Assembly: GCA_037974335.1 (NCBI GenBank)
Contig: CM075724.1
Span: 72,224,850 to 72,288,849, forward strand
Length of the DNA: 64,000 nucleotides
Reading direction: 5' to 3'
Origin: Prionace glauca
Taxonomy: Eukaryota; Chordata; Chondrichthyes; Carcharhiniformes; Carcharhinidae
Positions 43,910 through 54,137 of this stretch are shown piece after piece (positions within the stretch are counted from its first letter, which is position 1; each line of letters opens with the position of its first letter). The position numbers were made by a program, and so were the translations under genes. The notes beneath the pieces are model-generated. The model had not been told where the DNA came from and searched no databases. It worked only from the letters and a program-made list of their open reading frames with translations.

Positions 43910-45194
43910 TCAAAGTGGGTGGGCAGTAAAATCACACAAAATGATCTTCGGATAGTCTTCAGAATGAAATAAGCTTATAGTGTAAGGCCACGTTGCGAAT
44001 GGCACTGTACGTTGTGCAATCATCAGCAAACATCCCAATTCTGACCATATGATGGAAGAAAGGTCATTGATGAAGCAGCTTGAAGATGTCTGGACCAAGG
44101 GCACTACCCTGAGAAAAACTTGCTGTGGTGTCCCGGAGCTGGCATGATTTATCTCATAAAACTACAACCACCTTCCTTTGTGTCAAATATGACTTTAACT
44201 AATAGAAAGTTCTCCTCCTGATTCCCACTGACTACAACTTGACTAGGGGTCCTTAACGGTGTTCTCAATCAAATGTGCCTTTGATGTCAAGGGCTGAAAA
44301 TATCAGCTCACCCCTTAAGTTGAGCTGTGAAGTAAGACAATATGATGCCTTGAGTGTACCCAGCAGAACTCAAACTAAGCATCGGACACCAAGTTGTTCC
44401 TGAGCAAGCACTGCTTGATTGCATAGCCTTCAACGACTTGCATCACTTTTCTCATGACTGAGAGTAAGCAGATGGGGCAGTGCTGGTAAGACTGGATATG
44501 TCTTGCTTTCTATGTACCACAAATATTTGAGCAATTTTGCACACTGCTGGAGATGCCTGTGCTATTCTTGTATTGGAACAGCTTGATTAGGGCCATCTAA
44601 TTCTGGAGTACAAATGTTCAGGACCATCTGTTTGAGTCCATAGATGTTGCTGTATCATGTGAATTTAGTCAATTATTGGTTTCAGGTGAAGTGATCTGAA
44701 TTGGTTGAAGTCTAGTATCTGTGATGCTGCAGGAGACCAATGTGGATTTCTACTCCATACGGTTGGCTGAAGATTGCTTCAAATGCGTCAAACATTTGTT
44801 GTGAACTGAGGTGTTGGCCGTTCCGCATTCCCCCATCTCCCATCCTGCCCCCCTCCCCATCACTGAATCTTCCTCTTCCATTGAATTGTTTAATTGTCCA
44901 TCACCATTCATGAATCAACTTGAAATCACTGCATAGCTTCAATCCAAACTCATGGTTGTGGGATAGGTATTTATTACATGCTGCTTCTGATAATTGTCAT
45001 GCAAGCAATCCTGTATGATAGCTTCATTTGTTTGACAGTTCAGTTTTAGATATGCCTGCTGCAGTGTCTGACATGCCCTTATTGCAATGTTCATTAAATC
45101 ATGGTTAATTCCCTAGTTGATGGAATGATAGAGAAGGGTAATGCAGCACTATGGCATTGCCAATAGTAGGAGTGCAAAACTCTGCTGCTGTTGA

Positions 45195-45310
45195 AGGTCA
45201 TGATGTGGAGATGCTGGCGTAGGACAAGGGTAAGCACAATAAGAAGTCTCACAACACCAGGTTAAAGTCCAACAGGTTCATTTGTAGCAAAGGCCACTGG
45301 CTTTCAGAAC
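45195..45310 (+). mobile_element. Terminal fragment of the Penelope-like or unclassified repeat
   Basis: GATGTGGAGATGCTGGCG near 45203 then CTCACAACACCAGGTTAAAG near 45247: same terminus as at 18241. Class unproven. Confidence 0.6.
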
Positions 45311-45340
45311 TGGAGGTTCCTGAAGGTCCACAGTGCCTCG

Positions 45341-45985
45341 TAGATAGAACATAGAACATAGAACATTACAGCGCAGAACAGGCCCTTCGGCCCACGATAT
45401 TGCACCGACCAGTTAAAAAACAATGACCCTCTAACCTAAACCAATCCCTTTTTATCCATAAACCTATCCACGGATCTCTTAAATGCCCCCAAACTAGGCG
45501 CATTTACAACTGCAGCAGGCAGGGCATTCCAATACTTCACCACCCTCTGCGTAAAGAACCTACCCCTGACATCCGTCCTATAACTACCTCCCCTTAATTT
45601 AAAGCCATGTCCCCTCGTGCTAGCTTTCTCCATCCGAGGAAAAAGGCTATCACTATCCACCCTATCTAAACCTCTAATCATCTTATATGTTTCAATAAGA
45701 CCCCCTCTTAGCCATCTTCTTTCTAGCAAAAACAACCCCAAATCCCTCAGCCTCTCCTCATAGGACCTCCCTTCCATACCAGGCAACATCCTGGTAAACC
45801 TCCTCTGCACCCTCTCCAAAGCCTCCACATCCTTCCTATAATGTGGGGACCAGAACTGCACACAATACTCCAAGTGCGGCCGCACCAGAGTTGTGTACAG
45901 TTGCAAACATGACGCTGCGACTACTAAATTCAATCCCCCTACCAATAAACGCCAAGACACCGTATGCCTTCTTAACTATAGACTG
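45341..45985 (-). mobile_element. LINE A2 3' end inserted in LINE C
   Basis: Starts with the tail (AGAACATAGAACATAGAACA) and holds the minus-strand frame 45960-45436 (FWSPHYRKDVEALERVQRRF). The first part near 45985 fades into other sequence. Confidence 0.92.
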
Positions 45986-46330
45986 ACAGTCCTGATAGAC
46001 AGATTTGAGTTACTAAATCTTTTCAAAGTCTTTCCAATTTTGCATAACAAGAGTATCATACCATATGGTGGAGGATATCCAAAATATGATGGACGGACTT
46101 AATCACCACAAGGGCTGTGTGAAGGTACTCCTATACTGTAATTGGCAGGTAGAAGAGCAAAGGAATATGGGTGATGACGAGTTCTAGGACGTTTCTTCCT
46201 CATGCCTTTTGCCTCACCATCTGTTGAATTCCCTGTCTAGCAGGTATGCCATTCAGGACTTGTCAACTCGATCATTATTGGTGAGATGGGGCCAATTCTA
46301 TTGATAGACTTTGAAGACCCCACCTACAAA

Positions 46331-46429
46331 ATGTTCTATGTTTCTCCATTGTTCAATTCATTCTTGAGATCCCTGGTTAGGCCAGCATTTATTGCTCACC
46401 ACTAACTTTTATGTTTACTTTACCATTAA
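46331..46429. other. Short unassigned spacer
   Basis: AT-rich joint between LINE C and the next LINE. Confidence 0.35.
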
Positions 46430-48620
46430 CTTTAGCGATGGGAAAGGGGTAGCTATACTGCAGGGCAAGATTTATAGCTGGGGTAAAGGGAATTATGATG
46501 CAATTAGGCGAGATTTAGGATACATAAGATGTGGAAGGAAACTGCAGGGGTTGGGCACAATACAAATGTGGAGATTTTTCAAGGAACAGCTACTGTGTGT
46601 CTTTGATAAGTATGCACCTGTCAGGCAGGGGGGAAGTGGTCGAGCGAAGGAACCATGGTTTACTAAAGAAGTTGAATCTCTTTTAAAGAAGAAGGAGAGT
46701 TATGTAATGATGAGACATGAAGGCGTTTGAGAGTTACAAGTTAGCAGAGAGGACCTAAAAAGAGAGCTAAGAAGAGACAGGAGGGGACATATAGGATTTG
46801 TCCCCTCCTGGGGACAAATATGTCTTTGGCATATAGGATTAAGGAAAAACCCTAAAGTTTTCCATAGGTATGTCAAGAGTAAAAGAATGAGTAGGGTAAG
46901 ATTAGGGCCAGTCAAAGATAGTAGTGGAAAGTTATGCATGGATTCCAAAGAGATAGGAGAGGTGCTATATTAATATTTTTCGTCAGTATTCACACAGGAA
47001 AAAAGATAATGTTGTTGAAGAGAATACTGAGATACAGGCTATTAGACTATTTAGGATTGAGGTTAATAAGGAAGAGATGTTAGCAATTCTGGAAAATGTG
47101 AAAATAGATAAGTCCCCTGGGCCACATGGAATTTATCCTAGGATTCTCTGGGAAGCTAGGGAGGAGATTACAGAGCCTTTGGCTTTAATCTTTATGTCAT
47201 CCTTGTCTACAGGAATAGTGCCAGAAGACTGAAAGATAGCAAATGTTGTCCCCTTGTTCAAGAAGTGGAGTAGAGACGACCCTGTTAATTATAGACAAGT
47301 GAACCTTACTTCTATTGTGGGCAAAGTTTTGGAAAACATTATAAGAGATACGATTTATAATCATTTAGAAAGGAATAATTTGATTAGGGATAATCAGTAC
47401 GGTTTTTTGAAGGTAGGTTGTGCCTCACAAACCTTATTTAGTTATTTGAGAAGGTTACCAAAGAAGTGCATTAGGGTAAAGCAGTTGATGTGATGTATAT
47501 GGATATCAGTAAAGCATTTGATAAGGCTCCCCACGGTAGGCTATTGCAGAAAATATGAAGGCATGGGATTGATGGTGATTTAGTGGTTTGGATCAGAAAT
47601 TGACTAGCTGTAAGAAGACAGAGGGTTATGGTTGTTGGGAAATGTTCACCCTGGAGTTCAATTACTAGTGATGCACTGCAAGGATCTGTTTTGGGGCCAC
47701 TGCTGTTCGTCATTTTTATACCTGGTTGAGTGCATAGAAGAATGGATTAGTTAGTTTGTGGATGACACTAAAGTCGGTGAAGTTGTGGACTGTGCAGAAG
47801 ACTGTAGCAGGTTACACAGGGACATAGATAAGCTGCAGAGCTGGGAGTGGTGGCAAATGGAGTTTAATGCGGAAAAGTGTGAAGTGATTCACTTTGTGAG
47901 GAGTAACAGGAATACAGAGTACTGGGCTAATGCTTGGTAGTGTGGATAAGCAGAGAGATCTCGGTGTCCATGTTCATAGATCCCTGAAAGTTGGCACCCG
48001 GGTTGATAGGGTTGTTAAGAAGATGTACGGTGTGTTACCTTTTATTGGTAGAACGATTGAGTTTTGGAGCCATGAATTCATGTTGCAGCTGTACAAAACT
48101 CTGGTGCGGCGCACTTAGGTATTACATTCTGGTCGCCACATTATAGGAAGGATGTAGAAGCATTAGAAAGGATTTACTAGCATGTTGCCTGGCATGGTGG
48201 AAAGGTCTTATGAGGAAAGGCTGAGGGACTTGAGGCAGTTTTCGTTAGAGGGAAGATTAAGGGGTGACTTAGTAGAGGCATACAAGATGATCAGAAGATT
48301 AGGTAAGGTGGACAATCACCATCCTTTTTCCTCGGATGGTGATGGCTAGCATGAGGAGACTTAGCTTTAAATTGAGGGATGATAGATATAGACCAGATGT
48401 CAGAGGTAGGTTCTTTACTCAGAGAGTAGTAAGGGCATAGAATGCCCTGCCTGCAAAAGTAGTGGACTCGCTAACATTAGGGGCATTTAAATGGTCATTG
48501 GATAAATGTATGGATGATATTGGAATTGTGTAGGTTAGATGGGCTTTAAATTGGTTTCACAGGTCGGCGCAACATCGAGGGCTTGTACTGCGCTGTAATG
48601 TTCTATTTCCATGTTCTAAG
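46430..48620 (+). mobile_element. LINE A2-like, older copy from linker to 3' end
   Basis: About 2.2 kb. WGKGNYDAIRRDLG near 46480, the linker with REPWFTKEVESL-type sequence, RT entry SPGPHGIYPRILW near 47115, GNYRQVNLTSIVGK-like near 47290, catalytic region near 47760 (DDTKVGEVVD), and the C-terminus to the GGCGCAACATCGAGGGCTTG 3'UTR. The tail is TTCTATTTCCATGTTCTA. Several frame breaks, so it is older than the other A2 copies. Confidence 0.9.
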
Positions 48621-48869
48621 TGGTCTTCAGAAGGTAGTGGTGGGCTCCGTTCTTGAGCCACTGCAGTCCATATATGATTGTATACCCGTAGTGCAGTTAG
48701 GAACAAAATTTCAAGATTTTGATCCAGTGAAAAAATGGCAATATAGCTCCAAATCAGGATGGTGGATGCCTCTAAATTGAAATTCGAGGCAGTACTATTT
48801 CCATGTGACCACTGACATTATCCATCTGAATGGTGCATTGGAAGATGCTATCTAAAGAATTGAACAAAA

Positions 48870-50089
48870 AACAAAGAACATTATAGCACAGGAACAGGCA
48901 CTTCGCCCTCCCCCCCCCCCCCCCCCCCCACCCCCAAGCCTGCACTGACCATACTGCCTCATTTAACTAAAAGCCCCTACGCTTCCGGGGACCATATCCT
49001 TCTATTCCCATCTCATTTGTGTACTTAAGGGAAAGATGACCCTTAAAAGTCTCTACTGTATCCACTTCCACTACCTCTCCTGGCAACGAGTTCCAAGCAC
49101 CCACCACTCTCTGTGTAAAAAATCTACCTCGTTCATCTCTTTTAAAACTTGCCCCTTGCACTTTAGAATTATGCCCCCTAGTAATGAAATCTTCCACCCT
49201 GGGAAAAAGCTTCTGACTATTCATTCTGAACATGCTTCTCATAATCTTCTATCAGACTTCTATCAGATCTCCCCTCAACCTCGATCGCTCCAGTGAGAAG
49301 AAATCAAGTTTCTCTAATCTCGCCTCATAGATAATGTCATTCATACCAGGCAACACCCTGGAAAATCTTTTCTGTACCCTCTCCAAAACGTCCACATCCT
49401 TCTAGTAGTGTGACAACCAGAATTGAAGACTATATTGCAAGTGCGACCTCACTAAGGTTCTATAAAACATCAACATGACTTACCAATTTTTAAACTCAAT
49501 ACCCCGACTAATGGGGTTTAATGGGATTGGGGGTTATAGATAGGTCTATAGATTGGTGGGGTTGATGTGATCGGTGCAACTCGAGGGCCGAAGGGCCTGT
49601 TTGTGCTGTAATGTTCTATGTTCTATGTTCTATGTTCTATGAAGGCAAGCATGCTGTATGCCTTCTGACTACCTTCTCCACCTGCATTGCCACTTTCTGT
49701 GACCTGTGAATTTGTACACCCAGGTCCCTTTGCCTATCAATACCCCGAAGGATTCTGTCATTTACTGTATATTTCCTATCTGTACTAGACCTTCCAAAAT
49801 GTTACCTCACATTTGTCCAGATTAAACTCCATCTGTCATCTCTCTGCCAAAGTCTCCAACTGTTCTATATCCTGCTGTATCCTCTGATGGTCCTCATTGT
49901 TAGCTGCAAATCCACCAACCTTTGTGTCATCCACAAACTTATTAATCAATCCAGTCACATTTTCCTTCAAATCATTTACAAACAGCAAAGGTCCCAGCAC
50001 TGCTCCCTGAGGAACACCACTTGTCACAGCCCTCCATTCAGAAATGCACCCTTCCACTTCTACCCTCTGTCTTTGACTGAGCGAATTGC
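48870..50089 (-). mobile_element. Old CR1-like LINE E, RT region, inserted in LINE C
   Basis: Minus strand: 3' end near 48870, C-homopolymer near 48909-48929, C-terminal RT near 49242-48967 (SQKLFPRVEDFITRGHNSK) and core near 50117-49836 (SGVPQGAVLGPLLFVNDLKE, FVDDTKVGG). Broken by frame changes and by a LINE A tail. Confidence 0.8.
49505..49641 (+). mobile_element. LINE A 3' tail, about 135 bp, inserted in LINE E
   Basis: GGGTTTAATGGGATTGGGGG, the LINE A 3'UTR, and four TTCTATG units. When it is removed, CCGACTA and ATGAAGGCAAGC rejoin as in intact LINE E copies. Confidence 0.92.
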
Positions 50090-50500
50090 TGCAATGCATC
50101 ATGTATATGGTGCTCACTAATGTGTTTCAGTGATGGAGGGAAAGAATATTTGTGGATGGGGTGCCAGTAAACTGGGATTCTTTATCCTTGATGATGTCAA
50201 TCTTTTTGCAATGTTGCTGGAGCTGCATGCATCCAGGTAAGTGCAAAATTTTCTATCAGAATCTTAAATTGTGCTTTGTAGATGGTAGACAGGCTTTGGG
50301 ATTCTGAAGCTGAATTACGTTTGGCTGGATTCCTAGCTTCAGAACTGTCATTACAGCCACATTATACAGTTGGTCAGTCCAGTTAAGTTTCTGGTCACTC
50401 TTAACTCCACAGCAGTCACCAAAACTGAAGATGTTGTTTCTCATTCTGGCACTTAGCATGATGCCATGTGTCTCTCCTATTTCCTTTCATTTGTACCTGT

Positions 50501-52154
50501 TTGATATAACTTAGTGGGTTGTGTGACACTAATCTGCCTTCAAGAAATATACATTTTCAAACATGTTCTCTGCATATTTGTAGCACACCTTTTGATTTCA
50601 TTGTGGGACCAGCTGCCTGTTCCACAGTCCTTTTGTTGCTGCTAAATGGTTTAAATGGGGTTTTGTTTATTTTTACTTTGGGCCTCAGACACTTTCTGGG
50701 GTTTTTTTATAATCCTGAATTGTTGCAGGAAGAGTGCATTGCAGGTCAGGTGACAGGAGTTCTTTCAATTTTAGTTGTCAGCTGCTGGCTGCTGTTTTAG
50801 ATTAGAAGGTACTTCAACATCAGACTAAAAAGCCATGTTTCTTCTTCTCTCCCCCTACTGTTGTAAATTCTGTGGATGAGCTGGAAACGGGTTTTCTTGC
50901 CTTCCTGGAGTGAGAATTCTTTCTTTTACAGTGGTTCACTGGCTGCAAGCTAGAGTAGTAGCATTATCTCTACTTCAAGGGCTGCCGGAAGTTGCAAGAC
51001 TGGGAGGTCAGAGTTTCAATTTTCCAACCAAAAGACTAAGTTCTAGCATCATGTGAGCATTCGTATTTTCTGGCTAAACCTGTGGTAAGGTTTTTTTTAA
51101 GGAGATTTGCTTGGAGTAATGTTTCACACATTCGTCAATGAATATACAATACGATGGTTGTTTTTTTTTCTTGTTTGTGACAAGTAAAAGTTATTGCTTT
51201 ATGTTAACTGTATCCTTAAATAACTGTCATTCGATAAAAGTTTCCCAGTGGATCAGTTGAATCATTTCTGAAATGGAACACCTCATGCTTACTCTAGCCA
51301 AATTCAAATTGCAAAACTTATGACCCAGGCGGACTTCATAAAACATTTTGGAGATTCTGACCAGAATTGTTAGGCCATTACATAGTTGAGAGGCCATTGC
51401 ACAGGTTATTTAGGAAACAACAGCGTTGCTCTGGGTCTGTAGTTATAGGCAAGTCAGACCAGGTACAGATGTAAGATTTCCTTCTCTACAAGACAGTATT
51501 ATACAGGTGGGTGATCATGCTATTATCAAAACGAGCTTTTTAATTCTAAATGTGTATTTGATTTGAAATTCCAAGCTGCCGTGGTGGAATTCAAATGCTG
51601 ATGCAGCCAGGCAGAGTTGACGCACGCTGAGTAGCTGTCCCCTCCCAAATAATCACAAATGTAACCATCTGAGATTTGTGGGGATAGAACAAATTAGATC
51701 ATTCATGTATCTCTGACACTGTTGCCACATTCTGGAGACAGCCCCAGCAGTTGCTCTCTTCTCTTCTATTGGCATCACTTAAATGTGATTCTTAGTTTAT
51801 AGAACTTTATTTAAAAGCACTCCGGTTAGATATTTGAATGCAAATTATATGAATGAACGAAGTCAATGTGTTTGTGTTGCAGTTGAGCTATTGTGAACCA
51901 AAAGCAGTATGTATGTGGCAACATATTTTTGAGCCCATTGTTTAATCACGTGCACCTTTATAGAACTGACTTCAGGTCAACAAGTACAGCTAATTTCCCC
52001 TCTGCACTTCATTACTGTTCGATTATTGATGTTAATATTTAACAAGGAACTAGGTGTTTTTACAGATATAAGTAAGCTACAGGACTTATCCTTTACAGCC
52101 AAGTGCCGAATAAACTAGCTTTCTCTCACAGGGAGCATGTTAATTCAACTCTAT
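50501..52154. other. No gene; SINE2 trace at 51530-51610
   Basis: Mostly unassigned AT-rich sequence. 51530-51610 carries a minus-strand SINE2 middle (AAATTCCAAGCTGCCGTGG). A LINE-like origin for the rest cannot be shown. Confidence 0.4.
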
Positions 52155-52470
52155 GGTCAATATTATAGAATCCCTACATAACAGAAGGAGGCCGTTCTGC
52201 CCATCGAGCTTGTGCCAACCATAATCCCACCCAGTCCTATTCCTGTAACTTCACATTGATACCAGGGTCAATTTAACATGGCCAGTCAGCCTAACACGCA
52301 CATCTTTGGACTGGGGAAGGAATCCAGAGCACCCGGGGAAACTGGAAGATCAGGAACACGGGGAGAATGTGGAAACTCCACAAAGACAGTGACCCAAGGC
52401 CGGGATTGAACCTGGGGGTCCCTGGCGCTGTGAGGCAGCAGTGCTAACCACTGTGCCACCGTGCCGCCCC
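52155..52470 (-). mobile_element. SINE1 copy
   Basis: Minus-strand copy: 3' end ATAGAATCCCTACATAACAG near 52166, body ACACGCACATCTTTGGACTG near 52294, head with TGCTAACCACTGTGCCACCG near 52442. Confidence 0.9.
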
Positions 52471-53364
52471 AACTGGGTTAGTCACTAGCGCTAGTTTGCT
52501 GAACACTGACGGACATGAGGCATTGCTGCTGAACCATTTAACTCGGTATCTGTGGTAGTCGCAATGTCACGGCTGATGGGACTTTATTGCGGAACTCGCA
52601 CATACATATATTTTATTTGCACAGTTGCTGCCAGATATATCACGCATTCTAAGTGATTTATTGCATTTCAAGTCTAAACTCTCACATAAAGCATACAGCA
52701 GGTTTAATTTCAGTTTGAATTTATCAATTGTGCCAATCGTTAATTTCGACTTCGTTTTATCCTCCCTCCAAATTAATAAGGTTTATTTAAAAAGCAACTT
52801 TTAATGAAACAACTTACTGTTAAACATAAAATTAAAAGGGAAATGTACAATAAAATCGTGGTTATTTGCACCCACATTTGGTACTAAAGCGGGAGAACTC
52901 AAAGTGATAGCCTGTTAAACTTCCGCGGCCTATCCTCAATATAACTCGAATTTAAACCGGATATAGGGGAATAATTTTTGAAACTGATGTAAGGGTAGTC
53001 ATCAGTTCTAGCGTTAGCTTTTATAAAACGACGAAACAAAGATTACCGAGCAATGTAGTTGAACTGTGCTGATTCTAATTGTTCCTCCCTTACTTGTGTG
53101 GTCTCCAGGAGATTCTACTTTGTACACTGAGCTTTACCATTCACGGATAGGTTGCCCAAGCGGACAATTGCCATAGAAATCGAGTTAGTTCAGCAAAGGT
53201 ATTTTATCCTTACTGCTACTTGAGCCCGAGATGTGGCTGCAGTATTGAGAACAAAAGCGTTGAAAAACAAATTGGTCTGTAATGCTCTCATATTTCGAAA
53301 TGTGACGCTCTACTGAACATTTCCACCGATTTTCCGTTGGCCTCAACTCCAGTAAAGAGATCCG
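52471..53364. other. No gene or recognised repeat
   Basis: AT-rich, unassigned. Nothing supportable seen. Confidence 0.45.
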
Positions 53365-53369
53365 TATTC

Positions 53370-53680
53370 TGAAGTTAAGTTAAAGTTGATTTATTAATCA
53401 CAAGTAGGCTCACATTAACACTACAGTGAAGTTACTATGAAAATTCCCAGTCGCCACACTCCAATGTTCGGGTACACTGAGGGAAAATTTACCATGGCCA
53501 ATGCACCTAACTGGCACATCTTTCGGACTTTGAGAGAAAACCGGAATATCAGGAAGAAACCCACGCAGACATGGGAAGAACGTTCCGTCTCCACATAGAC
53601 AGAGATTCAAACCAGGAATCGACCGGATCCCTGGCGCGGCGAGGCAGTTGTGTTAACCACTGTACCACTGTCTCAGTTAA
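53370..53680 (-). mobile_element. SINE1-related copy with a different 3' tail
   Basis: Minus strand: tail TTTATTAATCACAAGTAGGC near 53389 and CCAGTCGCCACACTCCAATG near 53447, then the common body and tRNA-like head to TGTACCACTGTCTC near 53662. The tail differs from that of the other SINE1 copies. Confidence 0.85.
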
Positions 53681-53979
53681 TTGTATCTTTATCCCACATT
53701 TACCAGTTTCCCAAATTTGTTTCTGAGACAAATAAGCCAGATTGGTAAGACATTTATTACCGATGGACTCTTCTTTAGACCAGAAATTAATGGTTTCTTC
53801 AGAATCAATTACTCTAAAAACACTGGCGAAATACAATATATCGACCGTCTTAGCATGTGAAGAAAATTGAATGCGTGCCTTGTCAGCACATGTAGAATTT
53901 AATTAAGCTCCATTTTAGTTGGTAAATTCAGCCTTCTCGTTTGTCTGCACACCAGGATGCAACTCTTGAAGCCATGTGA
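53681..53979. other. Upstream flank of gene 2, no repeat seen
   Basis: AT-rich flank just upstream of the second gene. Nothing else recognised. Confidence 0.4.
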
Positions 53980-53983
53980 TTCT

Positions 53984-54015
53984 TAACGTCACAACTGAAT
54001 TTGAGATTATATTGG
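53984..54015 (+). promoter_or_regulatory. Putative promoter of IgSF gene 2: CRE-like motif, ATATT and ATTGG
   Basis: TAACGTCAC with ACGTCAC starting at 53986, exactly 97 nt before the ATG as in gene 1. ATATT is at 54009, 74 nt before the ATG. ATTGG (inverted CCAAT) is at 54011-54015, 19 nt after the CGTCA core; that spacing resembles the X2-to-Y box spacing of MHC promoters, but no convincing X1 box is seen. Confidence 0.5.
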
Positions 54016-54082
54016 AGACACAGGTTCGGTTCTCACCCACTCTCAGGCTAGCGCTGTGATCTACCGATTTACGCCAATAGAT

Positions 54083-54137
54083 ATGTTAAAGACACCGTCA
54101 CTCTGGGGCATATGTTTCCTGGGAATTTGGTGTCCAG
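54083..54137 (+). CDS. Gene 2 exon 1: signal peptide
   Basis: 55 nt, ATG to the donor G|GTAGAA after one base of a codon. Same length and phase as exon 1 of gene 1, and both proteins begin Met-Leu. Confidence 0.85.

Larger units (their letters stand above)
43910..46330 (-). mobile_element. LINE C, RT core to endonuclease, interrupted
   Basis: Minus-strand LINE C: catalytic region near 44000-44060 (CATCAGCAAACATCCCAATT), palm entry near 44550-44650, and linker to about 45190. The order resumes at 45990-46330 with CTTAATCACCACAAGGGCTG (endonuclease part). A repeat terminus and LINE A2 (45195-45985) lie between. Confidence 0.75.
48621..50500 (-). mobile_element. LINE C 3' end and RT C-terminus, interrupted
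   Basis: 48621-48850 holds the LINE C 3' end (CAGTCCATATATGATTGTAT, AATCAGGATGGTGGATGCC) and 50090-50500 the next part (GTAGATGGTAGACAGGCTTT near 50278, GGTCAGTCCAGTTAAGTTTC near 50372). The old LINE E below lies between. This is not simply the missing part of the copy at 43910, because the order along the strand does not fit one element. Confidence 0.75.

Noticed and set aside
48909-48929. Long C-homopolymers (also at 5117, 35009 and 41800)
   Set aside because: Simple homopolymers inside old LINEs, likely polymerase slippage or assembly variation; no sign of function.
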